Below are positions 33,656-44,100 of a stretch of 64,000 bases of DNA, piece after piece (within the stretch, counting starts at the first letter, position 1; every line of letters begins with the position of its first letter). Below the pieces are notes generated by a model that ran no database searches, had not been told where the DNA came from, and worked only from the letters and a program-made list of their open reading frames with translations. The position numbers were made by a program, and so were the translations under genes. The stretch is from assembly GCA_027422505.1 (NCBI GenBank), contig JAPQWV010000017.1, forward strand, positions 11,409,501 through 11,473,500. Direction: 5' to 3'. The stretch is from Craterostigma plantagineum (lineage: Eukaryota; Streptophyta; Magnoliopsida; Lamiales; Linderniaceae).

Positions 33656-34393
33656 TTGTATCGATTGGAGGCTCATTAGATTGGGGTCCGGTGTCCGAAG
33701 AAAAGATCTCATCCGTAGTAGATTGAGAAGGTACAGCATCAGGATCAGCAATGTTCCTAGGGTTGGGTAAAATGTCGTCTTCGTTGAGATTGAGATCATC
33801 CAAGTTTGGCGGGACGACATCATCGCTGATAGCTGGTGGTGTAGGTGGGGTGGGTGCAGCGGTAGTTTGAGTGGTGGCGACGGGAGTCTTGGGGACTGGA
33901 TAGAAGTACTCGAAGAGTAGATCGAGATCCAGTTCATCAGAGTTGCCCTCAGACGAGGAAGTTCCCATCGTTGAAGGTTGACCTTTTGTCAACGACTATA
34001 GAAGACCTGGTTCTGGACTGATATGAGCAGAAGCCATGAGGTTGCCTTCGCTTTCGTCAAATGTGACATTTGTGCTCTCTATTACTGATCGTTTCTCCCT
34101 AAGATAGACTCTGTATGCCTTCGAGTTCAGCGAATATCCAACAAAGATCCTTCAAGTGCTTTTGGATCAAGTTTCCCAAGATGTTGGCGATCATTGGCCA
34201 CAAAACATCGGCAACCGAAGACCCTTAGATACGATATATCTGGGATACGACGGTTATTCAGCATCTCGTATGGGGTGCGGTTGAATCTCTTGTGGATGGA
34301 AGCCCAGTTCTGCGTGTAACAGGCCGTTTGAAGCTTCGCCCCAAAGAGAGTGAGGAAGTTCGGATTGGATGAGGAGAGTCCTAGCTGCTTCAA
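33656..34393 (-). pseudogene. Copia B integrase C-terminus and linker, truncated at the chimera
   Basis: Frame 34127-34393 reads TACYTQNWASIHKRFNRTPY, RRIPDISYLRVFGCRCFVAN, DRQHLGKLDPKALE and ends shortly after. The next part, FDES and EGNLMASAHIS, then a Pro/Thr/Asp-rich linker (LDLDLLFEYFYPVPKTPVAT), follows in shifted frames. At about 33655 it fuses to gag of element F, so RT and RNase H of B are absent. Confidence 0.8.
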
Positions 34394-35312
34394 CTAGTGT
34401 CCTATTCTTACGCTCAACGACACCATTCTGTTCTGGTGTGTTCACAGCTGAGAACTGCTGGGTGATGCCCTGAGTAGCATAGAAATCACTGAGCTTCTTG
34501 TTCTTAAACTCAGTTCCATTGTCAGTTCTGATAATCCGAACCTTCTGTTGATGAAGAGTTTGGGACGTAACAACAAACTCGATGATTAAATCAGGAACTT
34601 CATCCTTTGTGCGAATGAGTTTCGTCCATGTATAGCGTGAGAAGTCGTCGACAATCACAAGAATATAACGTCTTCCTCCGAGTGTAGCCGTAGGCATTGG
34701 GCCACATAGATCCATGTGTAAGAGCTCAAGGATGAGCTTAGAGGACGGTGTTTCCTTAGAGATGTGTGATGATCGCTTCATCTTCCCCAATTCACAGGCA
34801 GAGCAGAGGTGTTCCTTATGATATGACAGTTGGGGTAGACCGTTGACGAGTTTATTCTGACGCAGTTTGTTGATAGTCTTGAAATTGAGGTGTGAAAGAC
34901 GCCGGTGCCATAGATCGTTCAACTTGGGTGCAGCACGGGAGAGAAGACAAATTGGTCGAGAGGTCGTAAGATTGAGTACGTAGAGGTGAGATGTGCGTGT
35001 TCCAGAGAGAAGAGGTAGTCCCGAGGCATCGATAATGCTGCAGATGTCAGATTCGAAGAGAACCTTGTATCCTTTGTCGCAGAAACGGCCAATGCTGAAA
35101 AGATTGTAGCTCAAACCCTCGACGTAAGAGATGCCCTTAATTGTCAGTTTGTCATGGACGAGATCACCAGTTCCGAGAATTGGCGCCATTTGACTGTTTC
35201 CGAAGGAGACCCTTTCGAGATAGTGCTCGGAGAAGTTGCTCAACAGCTCTTTGTTCCCCGTCATGTGTGTGGAGCAACCCGAGTCTAGATACCACACATG
35301 ACAGACCTGCAA
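34254..35312 (-). CDS. Copia B protease, pre-integrase and integrase core
   Basis: A 352-codon open frame. VWYLDSGCSTHMTGNKELLS gives the protease active site. The GAG-pre-integrase zinc region has DLWHRRLSHLNFKTINKLRQ and CSACELGKMKR (HHCC complete). The rve core has LHMDLCGPMPTATLGG (Asp 1), IIRTDNGTEFKNKKLSDFYA (Asp 2) and PEQNGVVERKNRTLVEAART (Glu). All three catalytic carboxylates are present. Near the end WGEASNGLLHAELG departs from the family (WGEAVNTACYTQN), marking a frameshift near 34370. Best preserved integrase in the window. Confidence 0.92.
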   Translation of the reverse strand: MQVCHVWYLDSGCSTHMTGNKELLSNFSEHYLERVSFGNSQMAPILGTGDLVHDKLTIKGISYVEGLSYNLFSIGRFCDKGYKVLFESDICSIIDASGLPLLSGTRTSHLYVLNLTTSRPICLLSRAAPKLNDLWHRRLSHLNFKTINKLRQNKLVNGLPQLSYHKEHLCSACELGKMKRSSHISKETPSSKLILELLHMDLCGPMPTATLGGRRYILVIVDDFSRYTWTKLIRTKDEVPDLIIEFVVTSQTLHQQKVRIIRTDNGTEFKNKKLSDFYATQGITQQFSAVNTPEQNGVVERKNRTLVEAARTLLIQSELPHSLWGEASNGLLHAELGFHPQEIQPHPIRDAE

Positions 35313-35315
35313 TCA

Positions 35316-36314
35316 TCAGCAAACGTTGGGTCCCCGTTTACGGACGGGACCTTCTTGTGATACAAGTAAAATTTTCATGCGCTTAACGGGAAATGTGGGG
35401 TCTAAATCAGGTTGTGTTGGATCTAATTTAGCTTTCCCATTGTGATTTGTTTGAGGAGGTGGGATTATGGTTTTTCTAACCCATATTTGCCTAACTTGCG
35501 CTTGCATATACGTTGTCTTATTCGTGAATTGACGTGAAGGTTTTGGTTGTTGTTGTCGCCTTTTGGTTTTAGTCGTCTTTTGCTTGCGAGCAGTAGGTGA
35601 CTTTGTATTCAGCGTTGGATGGCGTTTTCGCTTAACCGTGGGCGTAGATGAACTGGGAGAATGCAAGGGCATTGTAGAGGAGGTTTGCCTTTTTGGTAGG
35701 AGTGTTGCGTGTTCGTGTGCCTCATATTCATGAAAGCGTGGAAGAATAAAGTCATTGCAGCAACACATAGACATTAGTTTGTCAAAGGAAAGATATGTTC
35801 TGGTAACATAATTATCTACGTCCTTAAGATGTTGGGATTCAGTACATAGGTTGGAAAGACGAATATAGGATGGTCTTTTCTTCTTGTCATCGAAGAGCGG
35901 GTCCTCCTTTATTCCAAATGAACTTCCTTCCAGAGACGTCGAACGCACATTCCCTGTATCCATAGGAATACGAGAGTCAGTGTTTGAACAAGTTTCAGCT
36001 TCAGGAGTCATCTCCGCCATCCTCTTACATTGACATGTTTGAGAATCGGATACTTGACTCGATGTAGAGGGATTGTTCGTATTGTGAAATTGTTCTAGTG
36101 TAAAGATTTTGCTAAGTAGTTCATCTCGCTCCTTTGCAAAGGCCTTCCTTTCTAATTCTAGTGTTCGTTCTAGTTCTGCTATGAGCAGAAGTTTCTTTGG
36201 GATGTAGGTGCGAGAGAGCGCATCTTGGAAAGCAACTTCCTGTTCTTTGGTTGGGAGTAAGGTTTCGACATCCTCCGAGAGTGAAGGTATCTTAGCCTTA
36301 TCACTAGCATTCAA
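35316..36314 (-). CDS. Copia B gag C-terminal extension and basic gag-protease linker
   Basis: A 332-codon open frame. The first part is helical and charged (ELERTLELERKAFAKERDEL), followed by SSQVSDSQTCQCKRMAEMT, then YVTRTYLSFDKLMSMCCCND, and a strongly basic Ser/Pro/Lys-rich region (VKRKRHPTLNTKSPTARKQK, TTKTKRRQQQPKPSRQF), with QVRQIWVRKTIIPP near the end. It ends four bases before the protease frame. In Sireviruses gag is unusually long with a coiled-coil tail; this fits. The basic part may act in nucleic-acid binding or nuclear localisation (inference). Confidence 0.65.
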   Translation of the reverse strand: MNASDKAKIPSLSEDVETLLPTKEQEVAFQDALSRTYIPKKLLLIAELERTLELERKAFAKERDELLSKIFTLEQFHNTNNPSTSSQVSDSQTCQCKRMAEMTPEAETCSNTDSRIPMDTGNVRSTSLEGSSFGIKEDPLFDDKKKRPSYIRLSNLCTESQHLKDVDNYVTRTYLSFDKLMSMCCCNDFILPRFHEYEAHEHATLLPKRQTSSTMPLHSPSSSTPTVKRKRHPTLNTKSPTARKQKTTKTKRRQQQPKPSRQFTNKTTYMQAQVRQIWVRKTIIPPPQTNHNGKAKLDPTQPDLDPTFPVKRMKILLVSQEGPVRKRGPNVC

Positions 36315-36337
36315 TTCTGTGTAGTCATACGCGATTT

Positions 36338-36556
36338 CTACCCAGTGAATGTTCTGTACTCTTTTTCTTCTGAGATGATTGCAGAGGATGATCTCACAAA
36401 TGGCCTAAGTTGCGAGGGAGCACCATTTCTTGTTTGCAGGACCGTAGTGTTACATATGTTATACCTTTTAACTGTTAACGGTGTTGGATTGCAATTGCTG
36501 GCCAGGCCGATTCCCCCCCGGGCGTTGTAGAATTCTGTTTCAACTGATTGGTTCAA
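36338..36556 (-). pseudogene. Copia B gag fragment with conserved GIG..NP block
   Basis: NQSVETEFYNARGGIGLASN then TVKRYNICNTTVLQTRNGA. The start aligns with the QTIFYNKPVDIDFYNPHKGI block of F and the QTIFLNQPKDLEFY block of A2, with CNPTPLTVK in place of ..ENPH..LKK. Separated from both neighbours by stops or frameshifts. Confidence 0.6.
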
Positions 36557-36577
36557 TAGGCATAAGATGCGTGCGCT

Positions 36578-37135
36578 TTATTTTCTAAGATGAAGTTGCT
36601 CTTCAAGTTCCTTCACCTTTCGGTACAGCCTAACTCTTTCCTTTGTAAGTAGTTCATATTGGGATGCAGTTAGGAGACGAGATGTTTCGCATGAACTGAT
36701 GGCCAGTGTGGTTTCCTTTACCTTATTCTCACTTTGCTTATTCTTGCTTTGCAGACGTTTGACTAACGCTTCAGAGGCCATTAGACGTTCGTTTGCACAA
36801 GCGAGCTCTTCTACTTTTAAACTAAGTAATGTATAGTTGTTTTCAAATTTTAGCTTAAGTTCTTCATACTCCCTAGCGTCTACGGTGGGTTTCTTAATGG
36901 TGTGACGGTGATTGAACACATCATCGACTTGCGAAATTCGTACCTCAGACTCGGCGTTGGTAGGAGTCTTAGCTGTGTTCTCATCGGTGTTGGCCATCTC
37001 CTCGTCCTCGTCATGTTCGACCAGCCTTGCCATGCAGCAATCTTCATCCTGAGGCTCCTCATCTTCTGAAGTGTCGTTCACCCATTCAGCTTCCTCGGTA
37101 AGTAGAACTTTCCCACTTTCCATTTTGCGCGTCAT
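36578..37135 (-). CDS. Copia B gag coiled-coil domain
   Basis: A 185-codon open frame directly after the zinc knuckle frame. It begins with the acidic tail EEAEWVNDTSEDEEPQDED seen in F and A2, then a long heptad-like helix (YEELKLKFENNYTLLSLKVE, SEALVKRLQSKNKQSENKVK, RVRLYRKVKELEEQL). Sirevirus gag proteins carry such coiled coils, and some bind dynein light chain LC8; RISQVDD here loosely resembles an LC8 site of the G-I-Q-V-D kind, but this is only a guess. Confidence 0.7.
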   Translation of the reverse strand: MTRKMESGKVLLTEEAEWVNDTSEDEEPQDEDCCMARLVEHDEDEEMANTDENTAKTPTNAESEVRISQVDDVFNHRHTIKKPTVDAREYEELKLKFENNYTLLSLKVEELACANERLMASEALVKRLQSKNKQSENKVKETTLAISSCETSRLLTASQYELLTKERVRLYRKVKELEEQLHLRK

Positions 37136-37142
37136 TCTGGCC

Positions 37143-38255
37143 TTACGGTCGTAGTAGCCAGGAGTCCTTCATGCGTGGGGCGTGGCATTCCTTGGCAAAG
37201 TGACCTGTCTTTCCACACCGAAAGCACTTCACAGACCTTTGAGGTGCTGAGTCCTCCTCTTTCTTTATCGGCTTAGATTCTTCCGTGGGAGTGGTCTTTT
37301 TGGTGCCGCTAAAGGTTCTTTGGCGATTGGAGGAGGATGAGGATTTTTTCCCGATCTTCTTTGTGACCATCTTTGTGAGCATTGCCAGTTGCTTGCGTAG
37401 ATCACGAATATCTTCATCAGATTCTGTATCAGCTTCGGATCCTGAAGAGGCGTCAGATACAACGGCTGGTAGCTTCCCTTTGTTCTGTTTGGCCTTAGCG
37501 GTGGAAGATCGTTCGGTAGTTTTGTTCGAGAGGAGAGCCAGTGGGTCGACTCGAGTGTTGGTGGATTGAGGTTGCACGTAAGGAGCATATGCAGACAGGC
37601 TGTCGTAGAGAGCATGGATGGAGGTGTTGGAGAGGTCCTTACTCTGAATCATCATCACAGTTGCATTTCCCCAATGTGGTTTGAGGCTACCAAGGAAGCG
37701 GTTGTTGATGTCGAATTTGTCCCTCGAGATCTTGGCTTTCTTGAGTTCATTGATGACCTTCAAGTATCGGAGGTATGTGTCACGCAACTCCTCTCCTTCA
37801 TAGGCTTGGAAGTGTTCATACTGCGAGAGACATGCTGATTTCCTCCCGTGAGCACTTTCAGTTGTGCCTGCCATGATATCCACGAGTTCATCCCATATTT
37901 CCTTAGCAGTTGTGCAGCACTCGATGTGAGCGTAGACTTCGTTTCCCATAGCCTGGAAGAGGTATCCTTTGGCAGTCTCGTCGGCCTGTGCACGAGCCTC
38001 TTCATCCTCATTGATGGGACCTCTTGGAGTGCGGCGTTCATCCATGGGAGGGTTTGCGTTTGGCTGTGCAGGGATGATCGTCCAGAATTGTGCTGGACCA
38101 TTGAAAATGGAGTCCAGTAGGTTTTGAGAGAGTGGTGCGCCTTTGTTCCTGATGAACGTGAGGAACCGGTTTGTCCATATGCTGTAGTCGCCTTGTCGCA
38201 GCATCGGAGGCCTGGTGTCGGAGCCCACTGTTGAGATGTCGTTTGTGGTAGACAT
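37143..38255 (-). CDS. Copia B gag (UBN2 type) with CCHC zinc knuckle
   Basis: A 370-codon open frame starting MSTTNDISTVGSDTRPPMLR. The conserved gag core is present: YSIWTNRFLTFIRNKG, ALGNEVYAHI-type motif (FQAMGNEVYAHIECCTTAKE), IWDELVDIMAGTTESAHGRK, YEHFQAYEGEELRDTYLRYL and FLGSLKPHWGNATVMMIQSK. The knuckle CFRCGKTGHFAKEC is intact near residue 350. The start is supported by alignment with the A2 gag, where RPPILKRGEY follows at the same distance. Gag packages the RNA. The most intact gag in the window. Confidence 0.93.
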   Translation of the reverse strand: MSTTNDISTVGSDTRPPMLRQGDYSIWTNRFLTFIRNKGAPLSQNLLDSIFNGPAQFWTIIPAQPNANPPMDERRTPRGPINEDEEARAQADETAKGYLFQAMGNEVYAHIECCTTAKEIWDELVDIMAGTTESAHGRKSACLSQYEHFQAYEGEELRDTYLRYLKVINELKKAKISRDKFDINNRFLGSLKPHWGNATVMMIQSKDLSNTSIHALYDSLSAYAPYVQPQSTNTRVDPLALLSNKTTERSSTAKAKQNKGKLPAVVSDASSGSEADTESDEDIRDLRKQLAMLTKMVTKKIGKKSSSSSNRQRTFSGTKKTTPTEESKPIKKEEDSAPQRSVKCFRCGKTGHFAKECHAPRMKDSWLLRP

Positions 38256-39682
38256 GGTTGGTGCAGTCGAATCGTCCGTGGTTTTGATCTTGTATAGATA
38301 AGAGAGTTAGTGACGAACGAGATGAGAAAGATGAGTTTAACGAGTAGAGTTTGTGAAAAATCGTTTAAAGAATTTCTTAGAACTAAGTGAGCGTGTGTGA
38401 TGGTCGATAATTTATGAAGGGAAAGTATATCTTGAAATTTGGAGAAGTTCTAGAAATTTAAAAACGAGATTTGAGCCGAGAAAGAAAAAAAAATTATATC
38501 AAAAGTGGTCTAGGGTGATAGGACTAAAGTGTAAAGATCAAAACTTAAATAAGTTTGAGAAAAATCTACCCCGAGAAAATTTTTTTAACACGGAAAAAAA
38601 AAAAACTTAACACGTCAGGGAGAAAAAAAATTCGCAGTTTGAAGGGACGTGATTATATGAAGAATTATCCGAGAAATTATGTGTTGAGAAATTTCGGTGT
38701 TTGTGAGTTTTAAAGAGAAATTCTCGGAAGAAAAATTCCCAGTTGAAAATTTCTCGGATTTTAAAATTTCGCATGTGAGAAAGATTCTTTGTTTTGAGAA
38801 TTTTCAGGTTTGAGAAGAAATCTTCATGTTGGAAGAAGTATCGCGGGTCGGAGTGTGATTTGAGGAAGTTTCTCGGATTTGAAAATCGTGATTTAAAAAA
38901 TTTCTCGTAGGAAAGAAACTTTCTTGTCTGAAACTTTCTCGGATAAAGAATTTCGAAAAGTTCTCGGCTGAAAATTTCTCGACTTAGTAATATTTCTCAG
39001 GTTTTGAAAGTGAGCAGTTGAGAAAAGATGAAGTTACACAGAGGTAATTTCGCGGTTTAGATCATTCTCGGAAAGAAATTTCTCGTATATAAAGTTTCTC
39101 GGATTTTGAAGATAGGCCGTTGCGAAGAAGAATGCAGTGAAAGTGAAATTTTCGCGGTTCTTGGTATATTCTCGGAATCAAACTTCGCAGATGTGAAAAT
39201 TTCGCGGACTTGAACGATTAAGCAAAAATTTTCGCGGTCAAGAACGAGCTTTCACTGTTCCATTGCTATCATGCGTTTTGCCAGAAAATCGTCCAGTTCT
39301 TGCTCAAATCTCAACCAAAATCGCTCAAACTTGATCCTAAACTTAAGAAATTTTTTCTAAACACATAATCGACCGATTTGTGGGCTAAAAACAACAAAAA
39401 AACAGATCAAATCGACCAAAAATAGAGAATGGCCGAGATGTCCTTTTCTGAAGAATTTTTGCTTTGATCTTGCTCAAAACTCGTTAAAACTGATCCAAAA
39501 GTGTTCTAAAAACATTTTAGGCATAGAATCGATCTGGGGGAAGGTTTTAAACACAAAAACGAAGCATTAAAACCCCAAAACGAGTTCAAAATGCCCGAAA
39601 GTGATTTTTGCCCAAAGCACCTTTGATCTTTCTCGGAATCGAACGAAACTGGATTCAAATCAATGCAGATCGATCCACGTTT
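38256..39682 (-). other. 5' leader of copia B with a ttctcgga motif array
   Basis: About 1.4 kb between the primer site and the gag ATG. No coding region. From about 38640 to 39240 it is packed with variants of aatttctcggat and ttcgcgg. It also holds a purine/A-rich stretch (38480-38640) and, at 39250-39640, sequence resembling the 20800-21060 region. Confidence 0.65.
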
Positions 39683-39694
39683 GCTCTGATACCA
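39683..39694 (-). other. Primer binding site for initiator tRNA-Met, element B
   Basis: gctctgatacca on the + strand, two bases from the LTR edge at 39697. It is complementary to the 3' end of initiator tRNA-Met. Confidence 0.93.
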
Positions 39695-39696
39695 CT

Positions 39697-39994
39697 TGTT
39701 GGTCCCGATTGCACCAAACAAGGAATCAAAGAGGCTTTAATGGAATGAAAAGGGAGAGGATCTCACCTTCAAGTGTGTGTATTGTGTGAAAAATAGGATA
39801 AGCCTTTTGATCTTTGATTTCCTTTAAAATTGTGTTGGTAAAACCTTATATACCACATTAACCCTAGGTATATTAAGGCCCAAACACTAAAAATTTAAAT
39901 AATTACATTCTAGTCCAAAGCCCAAGCTACAAAGATAATTACAATATTAAACCCAAGACTTAAACTATTGACACAATCTATAAATATCCTAACA
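39697..39994 (-). repeat. 5' LTR of copia B (298 bp)
   Basis: Begins tgttggtcccgattgcacc and ends atatcctaaca on the + strand, so TGTTAGG..ACCAACA on the element strand. The edge toward the leader is fixed by the primer site. The outer edge is set by the terminal CTAACA and is less certain. The flanking bases are cctag; the partner duplication cannot be found because the 3' end of B is missing. Confidence 0.8.
39845..39852 (-). promoter_or_regulatory. TATA box of the copia B LTR
   Basis: cttatata on the + strand gives TATATAAG on the element strand, about 150 bp from each LTR end. This is the only good TATA in the LTR and is placed as expected for the U3 promoter. Confidence 0.55.
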
Positions 39995-40762
39995 CCTAGC
40001 TTGAAGTGAGGTAGGTGAATTAACTTCATCTACAACACGTGAAAGATTCTAAAAATTTATATTTGTGCAATTTTCACATGGTTCAAATGGTTGCCTCTCT
40101 ATACACGATTGCTTGACTTTTATTTGGTTGTGTGTGTGGTTTTGAAACCCAACATATGGGTTTTGTGGGGATATATACGTTTACATGCTAGAGGATCCAC
40201 TGTAAGTTCTGGGGTTTTGGTTGTTCGACTTGATGTGCTTAGGAAAGCATCAGATCAGCTTTGAAAGGGGTGAAGAATTGTCTCGAAAATAGGTCTTGAG
40301 TTAATCCTTTAACCGTATGTGCCTAGCGAGTGGGATTAGAAATTTTAGGTGAAGTTCAGACCTTAGTTCACGGGTTGGGGTAGTTCACGAATCGGGAGAT
40401 GATTTTCGGGTCAAAAAGTAGCTTCGTGGGTTAGTGGCATTCGCGAATTGTGAGTTAGGGCGGGCGGAAAATTAGTTCACGGGTCGAGAGTTTAATAATT
40501 AGGAAATCTGGAATTTTCTAGTTTAAGTCCACATTCATGAGTAATTACGCAATGATACAGGCTTATAATGATTCTCGAGATGTATGATTTTCTGAACTTA
40601 TAGTTCATGAATTCCCTTAAGCCCTTATTTAATTTCATAGTCCTATGAGTTCACAAACTCTCATGTTCACCTAATTCAGGAAACGTCTTTACTAGCTTGT
40701 AATTCGCGAATTGACTCTACACTTTATAACTCGTGGCACCTAGTCAATTCGCGAAATATCTT
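39995..40762. other. Left flank of A2: ttcgcgaa-motif sequence, E-like LTR remnants
   Basis: No gene. From about 40340 it holds the ttcgcgaa / gggttcacg motif also found in LTR E and in the right flank 61511-62600. gaagtgaggtaggtg at 40009 matches a block bordering the array in C2 (on its element strand). The 5 bases atctt before 40763 are the A2 target duplication. The 40600-40762 part reads in the same style as 61511 onward; the earlier part may be a separate fragment. Confidence 0.5.
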
Positions 40763-41103
40763 TGTTAGGTCCTAATTAATCAACTCTATGATCCTAGAAA
40801 TGAATTCTAAAGGAATCGATAAGAATTGCGTAGATTGAGATTTCGATCGAAAACCTTCTTGGAGAGCTTTGAGAGAATCTCGAGTAGTGAGAGAAGATAT
40901 TTTTGTTTCTCTCTCTAGAAATCGAATTGCAAGCCTTTCGGATCAAATTCTAAAATCTTCTCTATTAAGCTAAATGTTTACAAATGTATTTATACCAAAC
41001 AAGCTTGGTATAAATAACAAATAAGTCCTAAACTAAGGACAAATAGCCCCAATCTACGAAGACAGCTAATGAATCAAAGCACAATTAAAATTGATAATCT
41101 ATA
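40763..41103 (-). repeat. 3' LTR of copia A2
   Basis: Begins tgttaggtcctaattaatc and ends attgataatctata on the + strand. The outer terminus on the element strand is TATAGA where the 5' LTR has TGTAGA, a G-to-A change at the terminal dinucleotide. It has an 8-base deletion relative to the 5' LTR near 41047. The purine tract aaagggggaga lies directly inside it. It carries the TATA palindrome at 40989-41014. Confidence 0.93.
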
Positions 41104-44100
41104 TTCTCCCCCTTTGTGCTTGATTTCTCTTCCGCGCTATCTGTCCTCGTCGTGCATAGTACGACCTGCGCAAGCCCAGCACATGCTCAAAGTTCCTGAG
41201 CGTGTTCTTTAGCTCCAGACGTCCTCGATATCATCTAGTAGTTCCATTAGGTTCCATTAGGAGCGGCTGTTCTCTCACGAACCGGTGGATCGTCAGCATT
41301 TTCTCTCTGTTGATCTCTTCCAACCTCTGCTCTATGTTCTTCCTGATGACCTTGAGCGTCCCATCACAGAACTTATGAATCTCAGTCTTCAGCACCATCT
41401 TAGTCTTCTTTGCGATAGGATTGTGGTAGGTGAGGCCTAGGACTGAGCTGATGTGCACGTAATTGTTGGGAAGCCCTTCGATCTCAGGTCCTTTGTTGAG
41501 TGGAGCGGTCATATTGACCTTCTTCATGTTGCTCTCCATAGCCATCTGAAGGTCATGTGCGGCGAAGTACTTGACTTGGCGCATCATGAACCGATAGAGT
41601 CGCTCGAGTCCTTCTTTCTTTACGAAGCCTTGAGGACCCTTGTACTTCTCTACGTAGAACTGGTAGAGACGGTACACCTCCTCGAAAGGAAGGTAAGTGG
41701 TCGCTCTCGCTGAGTTTGTCTCGAGTTCTGTCTACTCTCTCGATTACATAGAACGGTGTTGGAAGTCCTCCTTTGGCGCAGTAGAGGCTTAGTAGCTGGC
41801 AGATGGGAGATAGACTTTTATAATGGTTCTTTGCTTGTGCTTTAGTCATCTTCATCCTCACATCCGGTCCAAGATGGGTTAGCATACAGAGATATGTCAT
41901 TCTCTTTTGCCTATCCCAGTGAGAAATCCCTCTTAACTCAAACTCGTTCGGCTTCTTGACTTTGTCCGGTGACCTCCAAATATTTCAAGGACTTCTTCAA
42001 TGAAAGGTATCTCTATTCGAATATTTTCCCACGGCGTGTCGATCCGAATGGTCCCTGGCATTTGTCTTGTGGGGGAAACCGCTCGTTGCGTGATCAGTTC
42101 TGAAAGCCCCGTGGGATCTTGTTCATGGTCTACACCTTCCTGAAGTTCGTCGTCTTCTATCAACACGAGGTCCACCAAAGCTTGTTGCAAAATTTGTCGA
42201 ACTTCCTTGAGCCGTTGCACTTGATGCTCCTCGGGCATATAATGAGTCGCCCACTGTCCTTCGAATATGAATTTGTCGAGGAACTCATGTGGATTGACGC
42301 CATGTCTTGAAAGGCCCGGTTGATCTGGAGCTACAGAAGGAGTAGCTTGGGTTTGTGCTAGTGCTACGAGCATAGCTTCACTTGCTTCTTCTTCCGTAAG
42401 CAAGGGGCTTGTCAGAGTCGGTGGTGTGGGCAGTGGCGTCCCTAGGTGAAAGGATGGTGGGTCGATGTGCGTTAGAGTGGTGGTGCGGTGCGTGGTGTGG
42501 GTAGTTTGGGTGGTTTGTGTTTCACTTGCTCCAGCGCCTGTTTGCGTTGTGCCCGAGCCTAGTCCTTGGCCACTCGTAGATGTCCTTGGCCTCTTCTCCC
42601 CCTCATGATGATCCTGATCGTCAGGGTCATCATGTCGTCGTCTGGAGTGAGAGCTTTGGCCTCGACACGTTTGGGTAGATGGCTCAGGATGGTCCACCAG
42701 TCGCCTATAGAGCGATTCCTCCTGAAGCAACCGGATGGTAAGACCAATGAGGCGGGCTAGAAGGATGTCGTGGAGCTCGGTGATTGGGATGGTGTATGGG
42801 TTGATTAGGATGGATGAGTTTTGTAAAGGGTCGGTGGGTGTGGGTTGTGAGGTTGTGAGGTCGGCTTGTGCTGAAGTTGGCTCCGAGACGGGTGCTTTCC
42901 CTCGATCTTGACGGGACGTCTCGATTGTCGTACGCACGCTCTCCATAATTTTGTCTTCGAAAGATTTGAATGCTGCGGGGAGAGCGGCCTTGAGGTGGTC
43001 TTCAGTCACAAAAGGGACGGACGCAATCCGTAGATGGATCAAGACGACTGATGTCGCCTGTTGACAACCCTTGAGCAGACACCGGCTCCTCAGGTTGGCT
43101 CGTAGTCACTAGAGGTTGTGACTGTCCGAGACTTCCATCCAATCCTTGAGTTGAATCTATAATATTCGCGTCTATGGATGTTGTGACAGGCTCAGATTGA
43201 ACCTGTACATCAAACATTTCGATGTCGAGGTCGGTATTGGTCGGAGTTGATATCTCGGTCAAGACGCTTGAAGCGATGACTAGTGTCGTGTCTGATGTGG
43301 TGGTGACGGTGGGAAAGAAAGACTCAAGTGGTATACTTAATCGGGTTGGAGTCCTTCTTATAAGTCGGATCTCCTCATCTGACTCGGTGTCTGATGAGGT
43401 AGCCGTGTGAGGGGAAGTTTGAACTGGATCATCCCCACGGGCTTGTTCCGTCACCTGAGGCTCGTTAGGTTGAATCGTGGAGATCAGAGCCTCTGTTTCT
43501 GGCGTAGTTGCCGAAGTAGGTGAGGTGTGCCCCATTTCAGCTTCGGGTTGTGCTTCTTGGTGAAGGACCTCCCCATATGATCCTTGAAGCACACCAACAT
43601 GAATGGACACTTCCATTTGGAGCTCCTGATTCTGTTCTTCAGCTTCCATGTCAAGGGCCACTTCATCAATCATCATGACCACAAGATCTTGTTGCTGAGT
43701 TTCTTGTACTGAGGGCTCCTGTTCAAGCTCCTGAGACACTGCATCGATCATCGTGTCCTCAGGGCTTTGTTGTTAGTGAGGGCTTACTGTGAAATCTGTC
43801 GGGGGCCCTCTTATCATCTGTTCCGTCAGATAATTCTCCCGGCAGTAGAGTTGGTAGACATCTCCCGAGGGGTCGGCGAGACTTAGCAACTCGAACGGTA
43901 TGGCCATTGACGGCTGGTCCAAGTCCGTTAGTTTTGAATTGTGGAAAAATTTCAGCCGTGGTGGTTGTAATTCCCTCCAGGAGGTAGACGAGGAATGTTC
44001 TGCCGTGCAACTCCATGTATTGTCGAATGATGACGGAGAACCACTGGGCGTACGACACATTCTTTGAGCGTTTATTTTCCTTCTGCTGATCTGCTCGGCT

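Larger units (their letters stand above)
22291..39994 (-). mobile_element. Chimeric Sirevirus-like copia elements F and B
   Basis: On the minus strand, from 39994 leftward: 5' LTR, primer site, leader, gag, protease and integrase of element B, then at about 33655 an abrupt switch into the middle of gag of a second element F, which continues through protease, integrase, RT and RNase H to about 22650. F is interrupted by solo LTR E (27449-32658). Only one LTR is recognised. B's RT/RNase H and 3' LTR, and F's 5' LTR and gag N-terminus, are missing. Recombination or deletion between neighbouring related elements would explain this. Confidence 0.75.

Noticed and set aside
43222..43410. + strand frame within ORF3 of A2
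   Set aside because: Antisense shadow of the acidic linker of ORF3.
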